From Desulfovibrionaceae bacterium UBA6814 (GTDB taxonomy: Bacteria; Desulfobacterota; Desulfovibrionia; Desulfovibrionales; Desulfovibrionaceae), in assembly GCA_002452635.1 (NCBI GenBank), contig DKEU01000273.1, positions 1 to 7,951 on the forward strand: 7,951 nt of DNA, given 5' to 3'. Under the pieces are notes generated by a model that did not search any database, was not told the DNA's origin, and saw nothing but the letters and a program-made list of their open reading frames with translations. The position numbers were made by a program, and so were the translations under genes. The number at the start of each line of letters is the position of its first letter. Positions within the stretch are counted from its first letter, which is position 1. Below, piece by piece: positions 1-5,952 of this stretch.

Positions 1-1144
1 CCTTGACCATGGCCGGGGTGAACTCGGCGGAGCCCAGACCGTAGCGGCCGTTGAGGATCATCGGGATCATCATGGTCGGGTTGGCCTCGGCAGCCTCGGT
101 GACCGCGGCGCGAACGTCCAGGTAGAGCGGATCGCCGTTGGCGCCCGGTTCCTTGGTGCGGTCGAGCACGGTGATGCGCTCGACGGTGGCCGGCAGGGCG
201 TTGACCATGGCGGCGGCGTCGAACGGCCGGTACAGGCGGACAATCACCAAGCCGACCTTCCGGTCGTCGGCGATGAGGTGCTCGACGGTGGAGGCGACGG
301 TCAGGGCGCCGGAACCCATGACCACGATCACATCGGTGGCGTCCGGGGTGCCGATGTAGTCAAACAGGTGATACTGCCGGCCGGTGAGGGCGGCGAACTT
401 GTCCATGTTGGCCTGGACGATGGCCGGCACGGCCTCGTAGAACTTGTTCACGGTCTCGCGGCCGGTGAAGTACACGTCCGGATTCTGGGCGGTGCCGCCG
501 ATGGTCGGACGGTCCGGGGTCAGGGCGCGCTCGCGGTGGGCGATGACCAGGTCCTCGTCGATCATGGCGCGCATGTCGTCCATGGTCAGCTGCTCGATCT
601 TCATGACCTCGTGGGAGGTGCGGAAGCCGTCGAAGAAGTGCAGGAAGGGCAGGCTGGACTTGATGGCCGCCAGGTGGGCGGCCAGGGCCATGTCGTGGGC
701 CTCCTGCACCGAGGAGGAGCAGAGCATGGCGAATCCGGTCTGGCGGCAGGCGTACACGTCGGAGTGGTCGCCGAAGATGGACAGGGCGTGGCCGGCCAGG
801 GCCCGGGCCGAGACGTGGAACACGCCGGGCAACAGTTCGCCCGCGATCTTGTACATGTTGGGGATCATGAGGAGCAGGCCCTGGGACGCGGTGAAGGTCG
901 CGGTGAGCGCGCCTGCGGCCAGGGAGCCGTGCACCGCGCCGGCCGCGCCGGCCTCGGACTGCATCTCGCGGATGGCCAGGGTGCGGCCGAAAATGTTCTC
1001 GCGGCCCTGGGCCGCCCACTCATCGGCCAGCTCGGCCATGGTGGAGGACGGGGTGATGGGGTAGATGGCAGCGGCCTCGGATAGGGCGTAGGCCACATGG
1101 GCCGCTGCGGTATTGCCGTCGATGGTTACCGTGCGTTGGGGCAT
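1..1144 (-). CDS. por: Pyruvate:ferredoxin (flavodoxin) oxidoreductase, N-terminal part (runs off left edge)
   Basis: The enzyme oxidises pyruvate with CoA to acetyl-CoA and CO2, reducing ferredoxin or flavodoxin in the cytoplasm. Read on the minus strand from ATG at 1144, the protein begins MPQRTVTIDGNTAAAHVAYA and stays open for 381 codons to the window edge. Visible family marks are YPITPSS (about residues 28-34, domain I), IREMQSEAGAAGAVHG, TATFTASQGLLLM, the GDHSDVYACRQTGFAML stretch, and DRTKEPGA in the second domain. The single-chain enzyme is about 1,200 residues long, so the iron-sulfur and TPP-binding C-terminal parts lie outside the window. The start is supported by an AAGGAGA ribosome-binding site at 1149-1155. 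A sigma-54-like promoter lies about 40 bp upstream. The gene diverges from the kinase/regulator pair. nifJ is an equivalent symbol. The identification is firm; the physiological role (pyruvate from lactate) is inferred. Confidence 0.95.
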   Translation of the reverse strand, partial: MPQRTVTIDGNTAAAHVAYALSEAAAIYPITPSSTMAELADEWAAQGRENIFGRTLAIREMQSEAGAAGAVHGSLAAGALTATFTASQGLLLMIPNMYKIAGELLPGVFHVSARALAGHALSIFGDHSDVYACRQTGFAMLCSSSVQEAHDMALAAHLAAIKSSLPFLHFFDGFRTSHEVMKIEQLTMDDMRAMIDEDLVIAHRERALTPDRPTIGGTAQNPDVYFTGRETVNKFYEAVPAIVQANMDKFAALTGRQYHLFDYIGTPDATDVIVVMGSGALTVASTVEHLIADDRKVGLVIVRLYRPFDAAAMVNALPATVERITVLDRTKEPGANGDPLYLDVRAAVTEAAEANPTMMIPMILNGRYGLGSAEFTPAMVK

Positions 1145-1148
1145 GGCG

Positions 1149-1155
1149 TCTCCTT
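1149..1155 (-). promoter_or_regulatory. Ribosome-binding site of por
   Basis: The minus strand reads AAGGAGA, ending 4 bases before the ATG at 1144. It is a near-perfect Shine-Dalgarno sequence and fixes the start of the oxidoreductase. Confidence 0.85.
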
Positions 1156-1182
1156 GGGTGCGAGGGTTTCACCAGTCCCCAA

Positions 1183-1198
1183 AACAAGATGCGTACCA
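1183..1198 (-). promoter_or_regulatory. Putative sigma-54 (-24/-12) promoter of por
   Basis: The minus strand reads TGGTACGCATCTTGTT. The family consensus is TGGCACG-N4-TTGC(A/T). The invariant GG is at 1197-1196, the -12 G at 1185, and the GG-N10-G spacing is exact. The mismatches are C to T inside the -24 box and GC to GT at -12. Transcription would start near 1173, giving a leader of about 29 nt to the ATG. Twelve consecutive bases (ACGCATCTTGTT) are identical to the element upstream of pta. A matching dyad lies 84 bp upstream. The neighbouring NtrC-type regulator makes sigma-54 control plausible. No transcription data are available here. Confidence 0.75.
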
Positions 1199-1271
1199 GC
1201 CCGCGGCGAGGGCCGTACGGCGCAGGTTTTCCGGCATTTTCCCCGATCCCGCGCAGGTGCGGCCCGGATTC

Positions 1272-1289
1272 TGTCCGATTTTTCGGATA
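1272..1289. promoter_or_regulatory. Putative enhancer (UAS) for the NtrC-type regulator, por side
   Basis: The site reads TGTCCG-ATTTTT-CGGATA, an inverted repeat with 6-bp half-sites and a 6-bp spacer. Five of six half-site pairs are complementary, and one is a G:T mismatch. Its centre (1280.5) is 84 bp upstream of the -24 GG of the por promoter, about -107 from the expected start. The same dyad, with both half-sites perfect, occurs at 85 bp upstream of the pta promoter. The match in sequence, half-site spacing and distance is the reason for the call. That the adjacent Fis-type regulator binds here is inference. Confidence 0.7.
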
Positions 1290-1394
1290 CGGGGCCGGAG
1301 CCGGGGGAGCTCCGGGGCCAGGGGGGCCGGGGACAATCCGGAGCCGTAATAAATTATGTATAGTATTTCATGATGATAGGCGTGTCTTGTGGGC

Positions 1395-1424
1395 CGGACT
1401 CAGGATTGTCCGGTATTTCAGACT
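1395..1424. promoter_or_regulatory. Cluster of three TGTCCG-type half-sites
   Basis: Three half-sites follow at a regular 12-bp pitch: CGGACT (1395-1400), TGTCCG (1407-1412) and CAGACT (1419-1424), each separated by 6 bp. The last two form a degraded version of the TGTCCG-N6-CGGACA dyad seen upstream of por and pta. The cluster sits 219 bp from the por -24 GG and 133 bp upstream of a sigma-54-like element facing the kinase gene. It may serve either gene or neither. The core is short and this genome is GC-rich, so chance occurrence is a real possibility. Confidence 0.35.
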
Positions 1425-1433
1425 TCCCGGTTT

Positions 1434-1439
1434 TATAAT
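1434..1439 (+). promoter_or_regulatory. Possible sigma-70 -10 hexamer upstream of the kinase operon
   Basis: A perfect TATAAT sits in an AT-rich island. The best -35 candidate, TTGTCC at 1406-1411, is 22 bp away, which is too far for a standard promoter, and no good hexamer lies at 16-18 bp. The dyad GGATT-N6-AATCC (1442-1457) would cover the expected start point, an operator-like position. If used, the leader to the kinase ATG would be about 200 nt. The evidence is weak. Confidence 0.3.
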
Positions 1440-1546
1440 AAGGATTAGATTGAATCCAACCGGGAGCATTCTCCCCGGCCTCGGGGAAAGCCCTTTTCGC
1501 ACGGGGGTTTTCCCGAAACGCCGGGGGCGGATCCTGCCGGAGGTTT

Positions 1547-1562
1547 TGGCCTGGTCTTTGTA
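1547..1562 (+). promoter_or_regulatory. Weak sigma-54-like element upstream of the kinase gene
   Basis: The site reads TGGCCTGGTCTTTGTA. It has GG at 1548-1549 and G at 1560 with the right N10 spacing, and a TTTGT at -12 like the por and pta promoters. It departs from the -24 consensus at two positions (ACG is CTG). It would start transcription near 1572, about 74 nt before the kinase ATG. Half-sites of the regulator-type dyad lie about 133 bp upstream. Autoregulation is possible but unproven. Confidence 0.3.
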
Positions 1563-1645
1563 TAGGCTTAGGCCGGCTGGCCCGGAATCCGGGCAAAGGC
1601 GTCAGGAAGAGGCGGCGGCCCTGGGCCGCGGCTGTTGGGGGAACG

Positions 1646-4276
1646 ATGTTCAGGTGGTTGGCAGTCTCGGCGCTCGCCGTGTTCATACTGGTGTCTGCGC
1701 CGTGTCGCGCAGCGGACAAGAAACTCGTGCTGTATCTCAATTCCTACCACAACGGCTATGCCTGGTCCGACGACGTGCTCACCGGCATCCGCAAGGTGCT
1801 GGGCGAGAGCGATCTGCCCATCGTGCTCCAGATCCAGTACATGGACTCCAAGAAGTACAGCTACGCCGACCTGGCCCCGGAGCTGGCCCGGCTCTACAAG
1901 CACAAGTTCGCCGGCCAGCGCTTCGACGTGATCATCGTGTCCGACAACAACGCCTTCGACTTCATCCTGGAGTACGGGGAGGAGCTGTTCCCGGGCACGC
2001 CGGTGGTGTTCTGCGGGACCAACGACTTCGACCCCGCGTCCATCCGGGGCCGGGACATGACCGGGGTGGCGGAGAACATCGACCCGGTGCTGCTCTTCGA
2101 CATCGCCCTCACGCTGCACCCGGGCCTCAAGCGCGCGGTGGTCATCGGCGACGAGTCCATCACCGGCCGGACCATCCGCAACCAGGTCCAGGCGGCGGTG
2201 CCCCGGTTCCGGGACCGGCTCACCTTCGAGTTCTGGAGCAACATCAACCTGGACAAGACCCTGGAGGCGGTGTCCGCCATGTCGTCGGACACCATGATCT
2301 ACTTCATCCCGCTCTTCCTGAACGTGAACGGGGTCTACTACTCGGCGGACGAGCTGTGCTCCATGGTGGCCAAGCGCTCCAACGTGCCCCTGTACAGCAA
2401 CTGGGGCTTCTTGCTGAACCACGGGGTGGTGGGGGGCCCGCTCATCAGCGGGGTGCGGCACGGCCAGGACGCGGCCCGGCTGGCCCTGCGGGTGCTGGCC
2501 GGGGAGGCGGCCTACACCATCCCGGTGGAGCAGCAGGTCTACTACGACATGATCTTCGACTACGCGGTGCTCAAGTCCCGCAAGATCGACCTCAAGCTCC
2601 TGCCCGAGACCAGCCGGTTCATCAACGCGCCCAGCCCGTTCTACGAGCTGAACAAGCAGCTGTTCTGGACCATCATGGCCTTCCTGGTGATCCTCCTGGT
2701 CACCCTGGCCCTGCTGGTGCGCAACATCGTGCGCCGCCGGGCCGTGGAAAAGGAGATCACCGCCCAGCTCTCCTTCATGGAGCTTCTGCTCGACTCCATC
2801 CCCATGCACATCTGCTGGAAGGACCGCAAGCAGCGCTACCTGGGGGTGAACCGCTCCTTCACCGACTTCTACGGCATGAACGGGTCCGAGGGCATCCTGC
2901 GCCGCACGGACCAGTCCCTGCACATGGACGACAACTTCCGGCAGCGCATGTCGGACATGGACCGGGAGGTGGCCGAGACCGGCCGGGGCGTCCTGCGCCA
3001 GCGCACCACCAACGTGGACCAGCGCGGCGAGCCGGTGGTGCTGGAGGTGACCAAGGTGCCCCTGCGCAGCCTGGCCGGGGACATCACCGGCACCCTCAGC
3101 ATCGTGGACAACGTGACCCGGGAGGTGAGCCTGGAGCGCCAGCTCATCCAGTCCCAGCGCATGGAGGCCATCGGCACCCTGGCCGGCGGGGTGGCGCACG
3201 ACTTCAACAACATCCTCACCGCCATCCTGAACTCCGCGGAGCTGGCCCTGGGCGACATGGCCGAGGGCAGCCCGGCCCGCCGCGACCTGGAGCGGGTCAT
3301 CAAGGCCGCCCGCCGGGGCAGCGCGGTGGTGCGGCAGATCCTGGCCTTCAGCCGGCCCACCAAGGAGGGCTTCACCAACGCCAACATCGCGGGCACGGTG
3401 CGCGAGGCCGTGAGCCTGGTGGCCCACTCCATGCCCCGCAACATCCAGGTGGAGATGGACATCGCGGCCCAGGACAGCATCATCTGCGCGGATCCGCACC
3501 AGATCCACCAGGTGGTCATGAACCTGTGCACCAACTCCTACCAGGCCATGCGCGACACCGGCGGCCACATCACCGTGCAGCTGGCCGAGGCGGAGCTGGA
3601 CGAGGACTGGGCCCAGCTCCTCTCCGTGACCCCGGGCCGCTACCTGCGGCTCACCGTGGCCGACGACGGGCCGGGCATCCCGGCGGAGATCGTGGACAAG
3701 GTCTTCGACCCCTTCTTCACCACCAAGGGCATGGGCGAGGGCACCGGCCTGGGCCTGGCGGTGGTGCACGGCATCGTGCGCAACCACAAGGGCGCGGTGC
3801 GGCTGCGCTCCACGCCCGGGGTCGAGACCCTGGTGGACCTGTTCCTGCCCCTGCACGCGGGCGGGGCCGAGTGCGCCCCCCTGGAGCAGGCGGCCCCGGC
3901 CCTGGGCAGCGGCCGGCTGCTCTTCGTGGAGGACGACGAGGACCAGCTGGTCACCACTCCGCGCCTGCTGGAGAGCCTGGGCTACTCGGTCACGGCCGCG
4001 TCCGGGGCGGACCAGGCCCTGGCCGAGCTGGCCCGCGCGCCCCGCGCCTTCCGCCTGCTCATCACCGATTTCGACATGCCCGGCACCAACGGCCTGGAGC
4101 TGGCGAGGGCCGCGGTGCAACTGCGGCCGGGGCTGCCGGTGCTCATGGTGTCGGGCCGGGACGGGGCGGCCGAGGCCGCCTCCTCGGCCGAATTCATCAC
4201 CGGCGTGCTGTTGAAACCCTACAGCAAGGCGGCCATCTCCGAGGCCATCCGCAAGGCCTTGAGCGAGAGGGGGTAG
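1646..4276 (+). CDS. Membrane hybrid sensor histidine kinase with periplasmic ABC_sub_bind-like domain
   Basis: This 876-residue inner-membrane kinase probably senses a small molecule and phosphorylates the regulator encoded next. Residues 1-23 look like a signal peptide or N-terminal anchor (MFRWLAVSALAVFILVSA...). Residues about 25-330 resemble the ABC_sub_bind periplasmic-binding fold and begin KKLVLYLNSYHNGYAWSDDV. A membrane helix spans about 339-358, followed by a basic RRR stop-transfer. A PAS-like domain covers about 375-490 (SIPMHICWKDRKQRYLGVN). The H-box GGVAHDFNNIL has the phosphorylated His at 518. The HATPase shows N626/N630, DDGPGI (D673, D674) and GTGLGL. A C-terminal receiver (about 758-876) keeps E762-D763-D764, phosphoacceptor D808 and K857. 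No Hpt domain is present, so how the receiver takes part is unclear; it may modulate the kinase. The GGGGGA ribosome-binding site is close to the ATG. Only 1 bp separates it from the regulator gene. In D. vulgaris a kinase gene also accompanies LurR (from memory). The ligand is unknown; lactate or pyruvate is a guess from context. Confidence 0.93.
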   Translation: MFRWLAVSALAVFILVSAPCRAADKKLVLYLNSYHNGYAWSDDVLTGIRKVLGESDLPIVLQIQYMDSKKYSYADLAPELARLYKHKFAGQRFDVIIVSDNNAFDFILEYGEELFPGTPVVFCGTNDFDPASIRGRDMTGVAENIDPVLLFDIALTLHPGLKRAVVIGDESITGRTIRNQVQAAVPRFRDRLTFEFWSNINLDKTLEAVSAMSSDTMIYFIPLFLNVNGVYYSADELCSMVAKRSNVPLYSNWGFLLNHGVVGGPLISGVRHGQDAARLALRVLAGEAAYTIPVEQQVYYDMIFDYAVLKSRKIDLKLLPETSRFINAPSPFYELNKQLFWTIMAFLVILLVTLALLVRNIVRRRAVEKEITAQLSFMELLLDSIPMHICWKDRKQRYLGVNRSFTDFYGMNGSEGILRRTDQSLHMDDNFRQRMSDMDREVAETGRGVLRQRTTNVDQRGEPVVLEVTKVPLRSLAGDITGTLSIVDNVTREVSLERQLIQSQRMEAIGTLAGGVAHDFNNILTAILNSAELALGDMAEGSPARRDLERVIKAARRGSAVVRQILAFSRPTKEGFTNANIAGTVREAVSLVAHSMPRNIQVEMDIAAQDSIICADPHQIHQVVMNLCTNSYQAMRDTGGHITVQLAEAELDEDWAQLLSVTPGRYLRLTVADDGPGIPAEIVDKVFDPFFTTKGMGEGTGLGLAVVHGIVRNHKGAVRLRSTPGVETLVDLFLPLHAGGAECAPLEQAAPALGSGRLLFVEDDEDQLVTTPRLLESLGYSVTAASGADQALAELARAPRAFRLLITDFDMPGTNGLELARAAVQLRPGLPVLMVSGRDGAAEAASSAEFITGVLLKPYSKAAISEAIRKALSERG

Positions 4277-4277
4277 C

Positions 4278-5699
4278 ATGGCCCACATTCTCATCATCGA
4301 CGACGACCACGACGTGCTGGAAACCATGGAGAGCATCGTCTCCCGCATGGGCCACGCCAGCGTCACCGCCGGCTCCCTGTCCGACGCCCGGCGCATCGCC
4401 CAGGCGGACCGCCCCGACGTGGTGTTCCTGGACATCCGGCTGCCCGACGGCAACGGCCTGGACCTGTTGCCCATGCTGGCCGAACTGCCCGAGCCGCCGG
4501 AGGTCATCATCCTCACCGGCAAGGGCGACTCCACCGGCGCGGAGGTGGCCTTCAACGGCGGGGCCTGGGACTACCTGGTCAAGCCCTCCTCCATCAAGGA
4601 GATCACCCTCTCCCTGGAGCGGGCCATCAAGTACCGCGAGGAGAAGCAGGACAAGGCCGCCCCCGTGGCCCTGGACCTGGACGGGGTGGCCGGGACCAGC
4701 CGGCCCATCCGCGAGGTGTTCGACAAGGTGGCCATGGCCAGCGCCTCGGACGCCAACGTGCTGGTCACCGGAGAGACCGGCACCGGCAAGGAGCTCATCT
4801 CCCGCACCATCCACGCCAACTCCGCCCGGGGCGGCGAGGAGTTCGTGGTGGTGGACTGCGCGGCCCTCACCGAGAACCTGGTGGAGAGCATCCTCTTCGG
4901 CCACCGCAAGGGCGCGTTCACCAGCGCGTTCAGCGACTCGGTGGGCCTGATCAAGACCGCGGACCGCGGCACCCTGTTCCTGGACGAGGTGGGCGAGATG
5001 CCCCTGGCCATCCAGCGGGCCTTTTTGCGGGTGCTCCAGGAGCGGCGCTTCCGGCCCGTGGGCGAGACCCGGGAGGTGACCAGCGACTTCCGCCTCATTT
5101 CCGCCACCAACCGGGACCTGGCGGCCATGGTGGAGGAGGGCCGCTTCCGCAAGGACCTGCTCTTCCGCCTCAAGACCGTGGAGATCCACATCCCGCCCCT
5201 GCGGGACCGGCTGGAGGACCTGCGGCCCCTGTGCATCGCCCACGTGAGCCGGCTGTGCGCCCGCTACAAGATCCCGCTCAAGGGATTCGCCGCGGACTTC
5301 TTCCATGTGCTGGAGGGCTACGACTGGCCGGGCAACGTGCGCGAGCTGTTCAACATGCTGGAGCGCACCGTGGTGGTGGCCGGGTCCGAGCCCACCCTGT
5401 ACTCCAAGCACCTGCCCCGGGAGCTGCGCATCTCCGCGGCCAAGGCCCAGCTCGACCGCCGCCGGCCCGGCGAGGAGGGCGGGGCCGACCCGCTCCTGGA
5501 GGGCGCGGAGACCCTGGCCCCGGTGTTCGAGGACACCGACCTGCCCAGCCTCAAGGAGGTCAAGTCCCGGGTGGAGAAGACCTACCTGGAGGCCATGCTG
5601 CGCGAGACCGGGGGAGACGTGGCCCGCATGACCGCCATCTCCGGCCTGTCCCGCTCCCATCTCTACGCCCTGCTCAAGAAGTACGGCCTGTCCACCTAG
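4278..5699 (+). CDS. lurR: Sigma-54-dependent NtrC-family response regulator, likely LurR-type
   Basis: This 473-residue cytoplasmic enhancer-binding protein would activate sigma-54 RNA polymerase after phosphorylation. The receiver (about 1-118) has D8-D9-D10, phosphoacceptor D52, T80 and K102. The AAA+ domain (about 137-365) has Walker A GETGTGKE (165-172), Walker B GTLFLDE with D236/E237, the SATNRDL sensor I stretch (275-281), RFRKDLLFRL with the likely arginine finger (289-298), and sensor II WPGNVREL (350-357). A Fis-type helix-turn-helix ends the protein (about 430-471, GGDVARMTAISGLSRSHLYALLK). The sigma-54 contact loop is GAFTSA (212-217) rather than GAFTGA. A linker of about 50 residues, rich in R, G and E, joins AAA+ to HTH. 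The start 1 bp after the kinase stop, with AGAGGGGG just upstream, implies translational coupling. In D. vulgaris the related regulator LurR controls lactate-oxidation genes including por and pta. The name is assigned from family and context, not alignment. Confidence 0.93.
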   Translation: MAHILIIDDDHDVLETMESIVSRMGHASVTAGSLSDARRIAQADRPDVVFLDIRLPDGNGLDLLPMLAELPEPPEVIILTGKGDSTGAEVAFNGGAWDYLVKPSSIKEITLSLERAIKYREEKQDKAAPVALDLDGVAGTSRPIREVFDKVAMASASDANVLVTGETGTGKELISRTIHANSARGGEEFVVVDCAALTENLVESILFGHRKGAFTSAFSDSVGLIKTADRGTLFLDEVGEMPLAIQRAFLRVLQERRFRPVGETREVTSDFRLISATNRDLAAMVEEGRFRKDLLFRLKTVEIHIPPLRDRLEDLRPLCIAHVSRLCARYKIPLKGFAADFFHVLEGYDWPGNVRELFNMLERTVVVAGSEPTLYSKHLPRELRISAAKAQLDRRRPGEEGGADPLLEGAETLAPVFEDTDLPSLKEVKSRVEKTYLEAMLRETGGDVARMTAISGLSRSHLYALLKKYGLST

Positions 5700-5721
5700 C
5701 GCCTTTTTCCTGGGAAACGGT

Positions 5722-5744
5722 GCAACCGCCCTTGGGCGGGTTGC
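5722..5744 (+). terminator. Terminator-like hairpin after the regulator gene
   Basis: GCAACC-GCC pairs with GGC-G-GGTTGC around a CTTG tetraloop (5731-5734). The stem has 9 pairs and one bulged G at 5738. CUUG loops are unusually stable in RNA. It begins 22 bp after the stop codon at 5697-5699, the usual place for an operon end. No T-run follows, so it may be a transcript-end stabiliser or an imperfect terminator. It would separate the kinase operon from pta. Confidence 0.5.
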
Positions 5745-5769
5745 CTCTGCGCCCGCTCCCGCATCCCCT

Positions 5770-5787
5770 GGTCCGCTCCGCCGGACT
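5770..5787. promoter_or_regulatory. Second, weaker enhancer-like dyad upstream of pta
   Basis: The site reads GGTCCG-CTCCGC-CGGACT. Its 5-bp cores GTCCG and CGGAC are perfectly inverted with the same 6-bp spacer as the stronger site, but the outer bases differ from TGTCCG/CGGACA. Its centre is 91 bp upstream of the stronger site and 176 bp upstream of the -24 GG. Many enhancer-binding proteins use two sites, so this may be the second one. The cores are short and GC-rich, so chance is possible. Confidence 0.4.
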
Positions 5788-5860
5788 GCCGTCCGAAAAC
5801 CTGGAATCCCCGCGGGTTCCGTGCTGGCGGGCCACGGACGGCTCCGGCCCGGTTCTGCCC

Positions 5861-5878
5861 TGTCCGGCCCAGCGGACA
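5861..5878. promoter_or_regulatory. Putative enhancer (UAS) for the NtrC-type regulator, pta side
   Basis: TGTCCG-GCCCAG-CGGACA is a perfect inverted repeat of 6-bp half-sites with a 6-bp spacer. Its centre (5869.5) is 85 bp upstream of the -24 GG of the pta promoter, about -108 from the expected start. The por promoter has the same dyad with one base changed at 84 bp. Enhancer-binding proteins usually act from about 100-200 bp upstream, so the position fits. The binding protein is inferred to be the adjacent regulator. Confidence 0.75.
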
Positions 5879-5920
5879 CGGGCCGGGACCCGGGACCGGC
5901 CTTGTGTGAATAATCCATTG

Positions 5921-5938
5921 GAATAAAAGCAGTTATTC
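5921..5938. promoter_or_regulatory. AT-rich dyad between enhancer and promoter of pta
   Basis: GAATAA-AAGCAG-TTATTC is a perfect inverted repeat of 6-bp arms in an AT-rich patch. It lies between the enhancer-like dyad and the sigma-54 promoter, ending 15 bp before the -24 box. A third GAATAA copy lies at 5908-5913. It could bind another regulator or ease DNA bending. It does not fit the IHF consensus well. The por side has no equivalent. Confidence 0.3.
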
Positions 5939-5952
5939 GAAAGGTCCAATCC

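Larger units (their letters stand above)
1145..1645. other. 501-bp divergent intergenic control region (por / kinase operon)
   Basis: I see no convincing gene here; short open frames on both strands are GC-driven or lack family features. Towards por it holds a ribosome-binding site, a sigma-54-like promoter and a TGTCCG dyad. An AT-rich island at about 1346-1446 stands out in otherwise GC-rich DNA. It contains the inverted copies GGACAATCC (1331-1339) and GGATTGTCC (1403-1411), two GTATTTCA copies exactly 50 bp apart (1363-1370, 1413-1420), a TATAAT hexamer (1434-1439) and the dyad GGATT-N6-AATCC (1442-1457). Towards the kinase lie two overlapping hairpins (1472-1487 and 1482-1515) and a weak sigma-54-like element (1547-1562). 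At 501 bp it is long for a simple divergent promoter, which suggests several regulatory inputs. Confidence 0.7.

Noticed and set aside
278..1084. Plus-strand frame of 268 codons opposite por
   Set aside because: Glycine/histidine/valine-rich shadow of the oxidoreductase gene on the minus strand.
1568..4555. A 995-codon minus-strand frame opposite the kinase and regulator
   Set aside because: It is the antisense shadow of GC-rich codons, full of H, G, V, L and D repeats. The plus-strand kinase has all its catalytic motifs.
1189..4950. A 1,253-codon open frame on the plus strand covering the kinase gene
   Set aside because: It is out of frame with the kinase, is low-complexity (rich in G, R, A, P, H), has no domain pattern, and results from high third-position GC.
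5901..5920. TTGTGTGAATAATCC as a Rex, HcpR or CRP-type site
   Set aside because: The left half resembles TTGTGA/TGTGA, but no inverted right half (TCACA) follows at the right spacing.
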